A stretch of 64,000 bases of DNA from the NCBI GenBank assembly GCA_963795835.1, contig CAWCJC010000001.1:806001-870000 (forward strand), read 5' to 3'. The DNA comes from JALYXI01 sp963795835. GTDB lineage: Bacteria > Acidobacteriota > Terriglobia > Bryobacterales > Bryobacteraceae. The notes under the pieces were generated by a model. That model was not told where the DNA came from, made no database searches, and was given only the letters and a program-made list of their open reading frames with translations. This document shows, piece by piece, positions 57,812-64,000 of this stretch; the stretch's first letter is position 1, and each line of letters starts with the position of its first letter. Position numbers and translations under genes: made by a program.

Positions 57812-58290
57812 TGACGACGCATCCGTTGGCAGCGCATGAGATTGTGGAGACGGCGGTTCCGGACGACGAGCGCATCTGGGTGCCGCAGGCGAAAGACGTT
57901 TGGTTCCGCCCGCTGATGTTGAACACCCTCGCCGGGCAGTGGTGCAATCTGCTGCGCGTGCGGAAAGCGGGAGTGCTGAGCAGGCACCGGCATCCGGCGC
58001 CGGTGCATGGGTATGTGATCAAGGGGAGTTGGAAGTATCTGGAGCACGATTGGACAGCGCGCGCGGGTGACTATGTGTTTGAGCCGCCCGGCGAAACCCA
58101 TACATTGACCGTGCCGGAGGATGTGGAGGAAATGATTACGTTTTTCAATATTTCAGGATGCATGTATTACGTAGATGAACATGGAAACCACACGGGCTTT
58201 GAAGACGTGTTCACGAAGATCGATATGTGCCGGAAGCACTACGAAGCATGCGGGCTAGGCGCAGGGTTCGTTGACAGGTTCGTGCGATGA
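57808..58290 (+). CDS. Cupin, 2,4'-dihydroxyacetophenone dioxygenase-like
   Basis: Protein of 160 residues from ATG 57808 (ATGA overlap with the SDR stop; the longer frame upstream is a shadow). The cupin fold has metal-ligand motifs SRHRHPAPVHGYVIKG and RAGDYVFEPPGETHTL. The spacing and the C-terminal FFNISGCMYYVDEHGNHTGF are like those of 2,4'-dihydroxyacetophenone dioxygenase and ChrR-like cupins, which cleave aryl ketones using Fe. Whether this copy has that activity is inferred. Its stop overlaps the amidohydrolase start. Confidence 0.83.
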   Translation: MMTTHPLAAHEIVETAVPDDERIWVPQAKDVWFRPLMLNTLAGQWCNLLRVRKAGVLSRHRHPAPVHGYVIKGSWKYLEHDWTARAGDYVFEPPGETHTLTVPEDVEEMITFFNISGCMYYVDEHGNHTGFEDVFTKIDMCRKHYEACGLGAGFVDRFVR

Positions 58291-59462
58291 AGCGGGTTTG
58301 GTTACTGGCATTACTGGCGGGCGTGTGTTGCGCGCAGACGGTGGTGCTCGATACGGACACGATCCTGGACGGGCGCGGTGGCGTATTGCGCGGGCAACAG
58401 ATCACGATTGAGAAGGGGCGCATCGTAAAGATCGCGCCGGGGAAGGCCAAGGCGAATTTCAATCTGCGTGGATTGACGGTGATGCCGGGGTGGATCGATA
58501 CGCATGTTCATCTGGACTGGCATTTCGATCCGGCAACGGGGAAGCTGTCGAGCCGCGCGGATGAGAAGCCGGAATCGCTGGCCTTGTTCGCGGCGGAGAA
58601 TGCGTGGTTAACATTGCAGGCCGGATTTACAACGGTGCAGAGCGTGGGCTCGGCGACAGATGGTTTCGTGCGCGATCGGGTGAATCAGGGGTCGTTGCCG
58701 GGGCCGCGGATTTTGACGTCGTTGCGGCAGATCACCAATAAATCGGGTGACCCTGAGGCGATTCGCGCGTTGGTGCGGAAGACGAAGGCGGAAGGCGCGG
58801 ACGTTATCAAATTGTTCGCAACCTTGGGTCTGGGCGCGGGCGGCGAGCAGACCATGACTGACGCGCAATTAGAAGCGACGTGCGGAGAGGCGAAGGCGCA
58901 AGGGCTGCGCAGCGTGGTGCATGCGATCAGTTCGCAGGGCGCCGCAGCGGCCGTTCGGGCGGGGTGCACGTCCATCGAGCACGGCGACTATCTGGACGAT
59001 GCAACGCTGCGGTTGATTGCGGAGCGCAACGTTTATTTCGATCCGAATTTTCTGGTGCTGCACAACTACCTGGACCTGCGGGAGAAGTTCGCGTTCCCGG
59101 CGGCGTCGTTCACCGCGCTCGAGAAGGCGATCGGGCAATCAGCGGACGTCTTGAAGCGGGCCCGGGCACTGAAGGTGAAGGTGGTGTTCGGGACGGACGC
59201 CGTGGCGGGGGCGCATGGACGGAACGCAGAGGAGTTTATCTATCGCGTGCGGGAGGCGGGCGAAAAGCCAGCGGATGTGCTGGTGAGCGCGGGGTCGATG
59301 GCAGCGGAGTCGTTGGGATTAGGCGCTGAGATTGGGACGGTAGCGGCTGGTTACCGGGCAGATTTGGTTGCCACGGAAGGTAACCCGCTCGACGACGTGA
59401 CCTCCGTTCGGCGGGTGGTGTTCGTGATGCGCGGCGGCGTGATTTATAGAAATACCCGTTAG
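58287..59462 (+). CDS. Secreted amidohydrolase
   Basis: Protein of 391 residues with a signal peptide (VWLLALLAGVCCAQ). It has a metal-dependent amidohydrolase barrel: WIDTHVHLDWHF (HxH), Lys of GADVIKLFATLG as the probable bridging ligand, SVVHAISSQG, SIEHGDYLDD and VVFGTDAVAG with the final catalytic Asp. It is most like the imidazolonepropionase/prolidase-type secreted amidohydrolases. The substrate is unknown; a cyclic amide or ester is likely. Third gene of the SDR-cupin unit by an ATGA overlap. Confidence 0.9.
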   Translation: MKRVWLLALLAGVCCAQTVVLDTDTILDGRGGVLRGQQITIEKGRIVKIAPGKAKANFNLRGLTVMPGWIDTHVHLDWHFDPATGKLSSRADEKPESLALFAAENAWLTLQAGFTTVQSVGSATDGFVRDRVNQGSLPGPRILTSLRQITNKSGDPEAIRALVRKTKAEGADVIKLFATLGLGAGGEQTMTDAQLEATCGEAKAQGLRSVVHAISSQGAAAAVRAGCTSIEHGDYLDDATLRLIAERNVYFDPNFLVLHNYLDLREKFAFPAASFTALEKAIGQSADVLKRARALKVKVVFGTDAVAGAHGRNAEEFIYRVREAGEKPADVLVSAGSMAAESLGLGAEIGTVAAGYRADLVATEGNPLDDVTSVRRVVFVMRGGVIYRNTR

Positions 59463-59595
59463 CGTTTGTGAAGATGGCATCTCGCTGATCTGGCGGCGCA
59501 TTGCCGGTCAAGAAGCTGATGCTGAATTTAAAGAACCACCGAACCTTTTCAACTGATTCGGCGTTACTATTCTGTGGAGAGGGCAACGATCCTAT

Positions 59596-60603
59596 ATGAG
59601 TCTCAGCACGTTCTTTTCAAAGCAGCTCATTGACGTTATCGATTTCACGGAACCAGAAGATGGACTGCTGGCGTACCGGTATCCCATGCAGGACCGGGAG
59701 ATTCAGAATGGCGGCAAGTTAACGGTTCGCGATTCACAGATGGCTGTTTTCGTGAACGAAGGCAAGGTGGCCGATGTTTTTGGCCCAGGCCTTTACGTGC
59801 TGAATACGCACACGCTTCCGATTTTGACGTACCTGCAGAACTGGGCAACGGGGTTCCAATCGCCGTTCAAAAGCGACGTGTATTTCTTTTCGACACGCAT
59901 ACAGACCAATCAGCGCTGGGGCACGCCGCAGCCGGTTACGATTCGCGATAAGGAGTTTGGCGCAATCCGGCTTCGCGCCTTTGGAATTTATTCGTATCAT
60001 GTCAGCGACCCGAAGACGTTTTATTCGAAGGTGAGCGGCACGCGCGAGGTGTACCACGCGGCGGATATCGATGGGCAACTGCGGAACACGATCATCGGGC
60101 GCATGTCCGATACCTTCGCTTCGAGCCAAGTGCCGTTTCTGGATATGGCGGCGAACCAGATTGAGGTGGGGAACAAAATCGCAGAGTTCCTGAAGCCGGT
60201 GTTCAGCGATTTGGGCCTGGCACTCGACAGCTTCGTGGTGGAGAATCTATCGCTGCCAGAGGAACTGCAGAAGGTTTTGGATCAACGCATCAGCATGAAC
60301 GTTCTGGGCGATATGAACAAGTACACGCAATTTCAGGTGGCGCAATCGATTCCGATTGCGGCGGCGAATGAAGGCGGCTTATCGGGCGCGGGAGTGGGAA
60401 TCGGCGCGGGGCTGGCGTTCGGGCAGACGATGGCGAATGCGATGCGGCCCCAGGAGCAGGCGGCGCCCGCTCCTCCTCCTCCGGCTGCGCCTGTAGCGGC
60501 AGGGCCCGTTACATCGGCAGAGACGAAATTCTGCATGGTATGCGGCAAGCCCATTCCGAAATCCGCGAAGTTCTGCCCGGAGTGCGGTGGCGCTCAACAG
60601 TAA
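59596..60603 (+). CDS. SPFH-domain protein with C-terminal zinc ribbon
   Basis: Protein of 335 residues of the YdjI/virion-core-like SPFH family. Residues ~20-260 have TEPEDGLLAYRYPMQ, SQMAVFVNEGKVADVFGPGL, the SPFH core, and PVFSDLGLALDSFVVENLSL. An Ala/Gly and Pro-rich linker leads to a rubredoxin-like zinc ribbon (FCMVCGKPI, FCPECGGAQQ). No membrane helix, so it is likely recruited to membrane or vesicle surfaces. It opens a six-gene operon with polyamine and DUF4178 genes; the last 17 bases overlap the AdoMet decarboxylase gene. Confidence 0.9.
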   Translation: MSLSTFFSKQLIDVIDFTEPEDGLLAYRYPMQDREIQNGGKLTVRDSQMAVFVNEGKVADVFGPGLYVLNTHTLPILTYLQNWATGFQSPFKSDVYFFSTRIQTNQRWGTPQPVTIRDKEFGAIRLRAFGIYSYHVSDPKTFYSKVSGTREVYHAADIDGQLRNTIIGRMSDTFASSQVPFLDMAANQIEVGNKIAEFLKPVFSDLGLALDSFVVENLSLPEELQKVLDQRISMNVLGDMNKYTQFQVAQSIPIAAANEGGLSGAGVGIGAGLAFGQTMANAMRPQEQAAPAPPPPAAPVAAGPVTSAETKFCMVCGKPIPKSAKFCPECGGAQQ

Positions 60604-60949
60604 CGATCGCTCCGGTTGCGAGTGGCTGATCGAAGCGCGCGGATGTCCGGCGGAAGTGCTGCGGAGTGGGGCGGCTTTACGAGAGTTGTTCGCGCAACTG
60701 GTGCGCGGGTTGAACCTGCATCCCGTCGGTGAGGCGACCTGGCACCAGTTCGCGGAAAATGGCGGAATTACGGGGCTGGCGTTGCTGGAGGAGTCTCACT
60801 TGGCTTGCCACACCTTTCCGGAGTTCGGCGCCTTGTGTCTGAACGTGTTCTGCTGCCGCGCCCGGCCCGACTGGGCTTTCGAAGATTATCTGCGGGGCGC
60901 GTTTGCGGCCGACCAAGTGACGGTTCGGCGCGTGGAGCGCCCTTACTGA
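60587..60949 (+). CDS. speH: S-adenosylmethionine decarboxylase proenzyme (SpeH type)
   Basis: Protein of 120 residues from GTG 60587. The self-processing site is LLEESHLACHTFPEFG. Ser70 would become the pyruvoyl group; His75 (+5) and Cys90 (+20) correspond to His68 and Cys83 of the Thermotoga enzyme, while the Ser at -8 is Thr62. It would decarboxylate AdoMet to make the aminopropyl donor for the spermidine-synthase-like protein at the end of the operon. The residue set suggests activity, but family members in such stress operons have not all been tested. Confidence 0.87.
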   Translation: MALNSNDRSGCEWLIEARGCPAEVLRSGAALRELFAQLVRGLNLHPVGEATWHQFAENGGITGLALLEESHLACHTFPEFGALCLNVFCCRARPDWAFEDYLRGAFAADQVTVRRVERPY

Positions 60950-60950
60950 G

Positions 60951-61580
60951 ATGACTGATGCGACTTGTCCCAATTGTGGCGCGCCGGTCCAGCTTCGTTG
61001 GGCCAGCGCGGTGCAAACCACTTGTCCTTTCTGCAAATCGATCCTGGTGCGGCGCGATGTGAATCTTGAGCGCGTGGGCGTGGTGGCGGATTTGCCGCTC
61101 GATGCTTCGCCGATTCAGATTGCGACCGAAGGCCAATATGCGGGCAAGACGTTCACGGTGGTGGGACGCATCATTTACGAGTATCAGCAGGGAAATTGGA
61201 ACGAGTGGCACATCGTGTTCAGCGATGGGGTAAGCGGCTGGTTAAGCGATGCGCAGTTGGAGTATGCCGTTTCCTTCCTGACGCCCGGTGGGGATGCATT
61301 ACCGGGAGGCTTTGTGGAGCGTGGCGCTGCGTTTGTGTGGGACAACGCGCGATACGAAGTCACCGTGGTGACGAAGGCGCATTACAAAGGCGTGGAAGGC
61401 GACCTGCCGTTCGAGTATTGGGACAAGACTGACGCCGTGTTCGCCGATCTTCGGACCTATGACGCCCGGTTTGCCACTATCGATTACAGCCAGCAGCCTC
61501 CCGTGATTTACAGGGGTGCGGCGGTGGACGCGGAGGCCTTGAAGCTGACAAACCTGCGGCAGTTCGAGGGCTGGCAGTGA
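60951..61580 (+). CDS. DUF4178 protein with N-terminal zinc ribbon
   Basis: Protein of 209 residues. Cys6/Cys9 and Cys25/Cys28 form a zinc ribbon (TCPNCGAP, TCPFCKSI). It is followed by one DUF4178 domain (GKTFTVVGRIIYEYQQGNWN, EWHIVFSDGVSGWLSDAQLE, YEVTVVTKAHYKGVEGDLP). No membrane segment. DUF4178 has no assigned chemistry; it recurs beside AdoMet decarboxylase, spermidine synthase and DUF350 genes. It starts two bases after speH and overlaps the next DUF4178 gene by four. Confidence 0.87.
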   Translation: MTDATCPNCGAPVQLRWASAVQTTCPFCKSILVRRDVNLERVGVVADLPLDASPIQIATEGQYAGKTFTVVGRIIYEYQQGNWNEWHIVFSDGVSGWLSDAQLEYAVSFLTPGGDALPGGFVERGAAFVWDNARYEVTVVTKAHYKGVEGDLPFEYWDKTDAVFADLRTYDARFATIDYSQQPPVIYRGAAVDAEALKLTNLRQFEGWQ

Positions 61581-62611
61581 CCGCACCCTCAAAGACAGTC
61601 CCGAAGCTATCGGGGTTTAATTGCCCGAACTGCGGCGCGGCAGTGGAGATGCGCACGTTCGGGCAGGCTGTCTCCGTGGTGTGTCCCAATTGCCATTCGG
61701 TGCTCGATGCCAAGGACCCGAACTTCGCGATTCTGCAGAAGGCGCAAGCAGCGCAGCGCATCGAGCCGCAGATTCCGTTAGGCACTCGCGGACAGATCGA
61801 GGGCGTTTTGTATGAGGTGATCGGGTTCCAGGTACGGACCGAAAACGATCCCGACGATGGCCCGGATTCCTGGCGCGAGTATCTGCTCTTTAACCCGTTT
61901 CGCGGCTATCGCTATTTGACGGAGTACGACGGCAGGTGGAACTTCGTTCACGTCGCGAATGCGATTCCCGAAAGGGAATCCGCGAACCGCGTGCGCATGG
62001 CGGGCGTGAGCTATGAGTTCAAGGCGCAGGCAAACGCCGCGACCACTTATGTAATCGGCGAATTTCCGTGGGAGGTTCGCGTGGGCGACACGGCGGAAGC
62101 CGTCGACTACTCCGCGGGCGCGCAAATCCTTTCGAGCGAGACGACGCCTGAGGAAACGGTGTGGTCTGTGGGCCACGCTATTGATGCGAACGTGGTGCTT
62201 CGGGCATTCGGTCTGGCGGGTGCCGAGACTGTGGCCGCTCCCCCGGTACCGTTGGGACCTACACTGTGGCCGACGGCTTTCCTGTTATTGGGGCTTGCCG
62301 GGTTGCTGAGCCTTGGGTTGCGAGTAACGGGAGCACGGCAGATTTACCGTCAGGACCTGGTGCTTTTGGCGGGCCAGCAGATGACGCCCGCGTTTGACGT
62401 CACAGGGCACGAATCGAACCTGGAAGTGGAGACGAAGAACCGGCGGTCGCAATCCTTCTATATGCACTATGCATTGGTGGATCAGCGGTCGGGGCAGGCG
62501 CGGACGTTCTCGAGATCGATCGGGGACGGACGATCATGCGGTGATTCCGTCGGTTCCGGCGGGGCGATACGCGTTGCGGATGGAGCCCGAGGAGCCGAAT
62601 CAACGGATTGA
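61577..62611 (+). CDS. DUF4178 membrane protein with zinc ribbon, main frame (frameshifted gene)
   Basis: The frame gives 344 residues, the last ~30 out of frame. Zinc ribbon Cys16/19 and Cys36/39 (NCPNCGAA, VCPNCHSV), then a DUF4178 domain (GVLYEVIGFQVRTEND, WREYLLFNPFRGYRYLTEYD), a membrane helix at ~228-250 (WPTAFLLLGLAGLLSLGL) and an extracytoplasmic beta domain. At about 62505-62525 the frame must shift by one base to the C-terminal piece, giving about 383 residues with a second helix. It is the larger paralogue of the preceding gene. Confidence 0.85.
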   Translation: MTAPSKTVPKLSGFNCPNCGAAVEMRTFGQAVSVVCPNCHSVLDAKDPNFAILQKAQAAQRIEPQIPLGTRGQIEGVLYEVIGFQVRTENDPDDGPDSWREYLLFNPFRGYRYLTEYDGRWNFVHVANAIPERESANRVRMAGVSYEFKAQANAATTYVIGEFPWEVRVGDTAEAVDYSAGAQILSSETTPEETVWSVGHAIDANVVLRAFGLAGAETVAAPPVPLGPTLWPTAFLLLGLAGLLSLGLRVTGARQIYRQDLVLLAGQQMTPAFDVTGHESNLEVETKNRRSQSFYMHYALVDQRSGQARTFSRSIGDGRSCGDSVGSGGAIRVADGARGAESTD

Positions 62612-62729
62612 ATTGACGCTGCGCCGGGGCGTCCCGTCATTCGGATTTTTGTGGCTGGTAGCGGCGCTGCTTCTGCTGCCTCCCATTTTCCAAACAATCA
62701 AACGAATCCGCATGGGGAGCGCGAGGTGA
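62394..62729 (+). pseudogene. C-terminal piece of the DUF4178 membrane protein, shifted frame
   Basis: From about 62515 this frame reads GTDDHAVIPSVPAGRYALRM, a beta domain that continues the protein, and then the terminal helix SFGFLWLVAALLLLPPIFQ and a short basic tail (KRIRMGSAR). The part before 62510 in this frame is nonsense. The stop TGA shares its A with the ATG of the next small gene, which shows that translation is meant to run through to here. Confidence 0.8.
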
Positions 62730-62914
62730 TGCGAAGTCCGCTCTACTTGCTTTATGGCGTTGCCCTCTTAGGAATGATGACGTTTGCGCAATGGCGAGGG
62801 TGGACCTTCAGCCCACTCGACCAGGGACGTACTAATCCCCATTCCATCCGCGACAATCCCGGAGCTTACCGGCCGACTTATAGCGGTTCGCCGCGGTATA
62901 CCGGAGGCAAGTAA
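62729..62914 (+). CDS. 61-residue single-span membrane protein of the polyamine operon
   Basis: From ATG 62729 (overlapping the preceding stop as TGATG): MRSPLYLLYGVALLGMMTFA, then QWRGWTFSPLDQGRTNPHSI and a Tyr/Gly/Ser/Pro tail ending SPRYTGGK. One helix, with an exposed tail. No family known to me, but small membrane proteins of this kind occur next to DUF4178/spermidine-synthase pairs. Its stop is directly followed by the next gene; the GGAGG for that gene lies inside its last codons. Confidence 0.7.
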   Translation: MRSPLYLLYGVALLGMMTFAQWRGWTFSPLDQGRTNPHSIRDNPGAYRPTYSGSPRYTGGK

Positions 62915-64000
62915 TCCCGGTACTGCTCTTTCTTTCCGTCCTCTTGATCGCTTCGTGCGGGCTCATCTATGAGCTGGTGGCAGGCACGCTTGCCAGCTAC
63001 CTGCTGGGCGACAGCGTGTTCCAATTCTCTACCGTGATCGGGACCTATTTGTTCGCGATGGGTATCGGGAGCTATTTGTCGCGGTTTGTGAAGAGCGCGC
63101 TGGTGGACCGGTTTGTCTCGATTGAGCTGATGGTGGGGTTGGCGGGCGGCTTTTCGTCGGCGATTCTATTTCTGGCGTTCGCGGAAACCACGGCGTTTCG
63201 CTTCGTGCTGTATGCAGTGGTGTTGGTGGTGGGGACTCTGGTAGGGCTGGAGATTCCGCTTCTGATGCGCATTCTGGAAAACAAGCTGCGGTTCAGCGAG
63301 TTGGTGGCGCATGTATTGACGTTCGACTATTTGGGCGCGCTGGCAGCGTCGCTCGCCTTTCCCCTGGTACTGGTCCCACATTTGGGGATGGTACGGTCGG
63401 CGTTGCTCTTCGGAATTGTGAACGCGGGGGTGGCGTTGTGGTCTACGTTCCTGTTTCGGGCAGAGTTGGTAAGGCCCTTGCTTCTACGCGGGATGGCGGT
63501 TTCGGTATTGCTGGCGCTTGCCGGTGGAGTGGCTGCATCGGAGTGGATCACGTCGGTCGCGGATACGAACCTGTATGCGGACCAGGTGATTTTCTCGAAA
63601 GACACGCGCTATCAGAGAATCGTGATGACGCGCTGGAAGGACGATCTGCGGCTGTTCCTGAGCTCGCATCTGCAGTTCAGCTCACGCGATGAGTACCGGT
63701 ATCATGAGGCGTTGGTGCATCCGGGGTTGGCGGGGGTGCCGGGCGCGAAAAACGTGCTGGTCTTGGGCGGGGGCGATGGTTTGGCGGTTCGGGAGATCTT
63801 GAAGTATCCGGAAGTGGAGCGCGTGACGCTGGTGGATCTGGATCCGGAGATGACAAAGTTGTTTTCCACCAACGCGCTGTTGACGAAGCTGAATGGCGGG
63901 TCGCTGCTCAACAGCAGGGTGCATGTGATTAATGCTGATGCGTTCGTTTGGCTGGATCAGAACGCAGGCTTCTATGACTTTGTCGTGGTCGACTTTCCCG
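62914..64000 (+). CDS. speE: Membrane-embedded spermidine synthase-like protein, 3' end missing
   Basis: At least 362 codons, open to the right edge. About seven N-terminal helices (LLFLSVLLIASCGLIYELVA, FSTVIGTYLFAMGIGSYLS, GTLVGLEIPLLM) are fused to a polyamine aminopropyltransferase domain with LFLSSHLQFSSRDEYRYHEA, the AdoMet-binding NVLVLGGGDGLAVREILKYP and VTLVDLDPEM. The stop before the frame is at 62881 and no ATG, GTG or TTG follows until 62944, inside the first helix. GGAGG (62903-62907) lies six bases before ATC at 62914, which overlaps the previous stop as TAATC, so an AUC start (or a misread ATG) is proposed. Confidence 0.85.
   Translation, partial: MPVLLFLSVLLIASCGLIYELVAGTLASYLLGDSVFQFSTVIGTYLFAMGIGSYLSRFVKSALVDRFVSIELMVGLAGGFSSAILFLAFAETTAFRFVLYAVVLVVGTLVGLEIPLLMRILENKLRFSELVAHVLTFDYLGALAASLAFPLVLVPHLGMVRSALLFGIVNAGVALWSTFLFRAELVRPLLLRGMAVSVLLALAGGVAASEWITSVADTNLYADQVIFSKDTRYQRIVMTRWKDDLRLFLSSHLQFSSRDEYRYHEALVHPGLAGVPGAKNVLVLGGGDGLAVREILKYPEVERVTLVDLDPEMTKLFSTNALLTKLNGGSLLNSRVHVINADAFVWLDQNAGFYDFVVVDFP

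Noticed and set aside
1..64000. CRISPR arrays, tRNA or rRNA genes, insertion sequences, prophage or defence islands
   Set aside because: None seen by eye. No regular direct repeats, no transposase, integrase or phage structural motifs, and no tRNA T-loop in a plausible fold.

Overview
The window (64 kb, GC-rich, no rRNA, tRNA, CRISPR array or insertion sequence seen) reads as chromosome of an acidobacterium, most likely of the Solibacteraceae/Bryobacterales. The markers are three Oar-like TonB-dependent receptors with an N-terminal carboxypeptidase-regulatory domain, a protein ending in the 'Solibacter C-terminal' (TIGR03437-type) domain, CRTAC1/ASPIC-UnbV and PQQ proteins, PEP-CTERM proteins and many Tat-exported redox enzymes.

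Layout. 0-1.8 kb: 3' end of a copper-type P-ATPase and two secreted proteins (one PEP-CTERM). 1.9-20 kb: a large Tad/Flp type IVc pilus locus. A LuxR-type regulator heads a leftward tadG-tadE-tadE set. A rightward set runs PilZ protein, polytopic membrane protein, two flp pilins, cpaB, secretin, tadZ, tadA, tadB, tadC and two tandem single-span micro-proteins not reported by ordinary gene finding. It is followed by a QW-repeat protein, a DUF362 Tat lipoprotein, a DUF5658 protein, the prepilin peptidase and a membrane diguanylate cyclase. PilZ plus GGDEF suggests c-di-GMP control of the pilus. 21-29.5 kb: a QW-repeat protein with a haem-c motif, a TonB receptor, a PAP2 phosphatase carrying WG repeats and a TIGR03118-type protein. 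29.5-43 kb: aldo/keto reductase, glycosyltransferase, an operon CRTAC1 / cytochrome-monooxygenase-TPR / alditol oxidase, a TonB receptor and two TPR proteins. 43-55 kb: a sugar locus (glycosidase, GH32, PQQ dehydrogenase, gluconate-dehydrogenase small subunit, GMC oxidoreductase, sugar isomerase, TonB receptor, LarA-like protein). 55-59.5 kb: Maf, DinB, signal peptidase I, and SDR/cupin/amidohydrolase. 59.6-64 kb: one tightly packed operon of SPFH-zinc ribbon protein, AdoMet decarboxylase, two DUF4178 proteins, a 61-residue membrane protein and a membrane spermidine-synthase-like protein, cut by the window end.

A striking property is the number of otherwise well-conserved genes broken by one frame change: eight clear cases plus one likely case, including signal peptidase I. 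Eight of the nine are repaired by skipping a single base, so an assembly with insertion errors is the simplest explanation. Products are described here as the joined proteins, with both reading-frame pieces listed.
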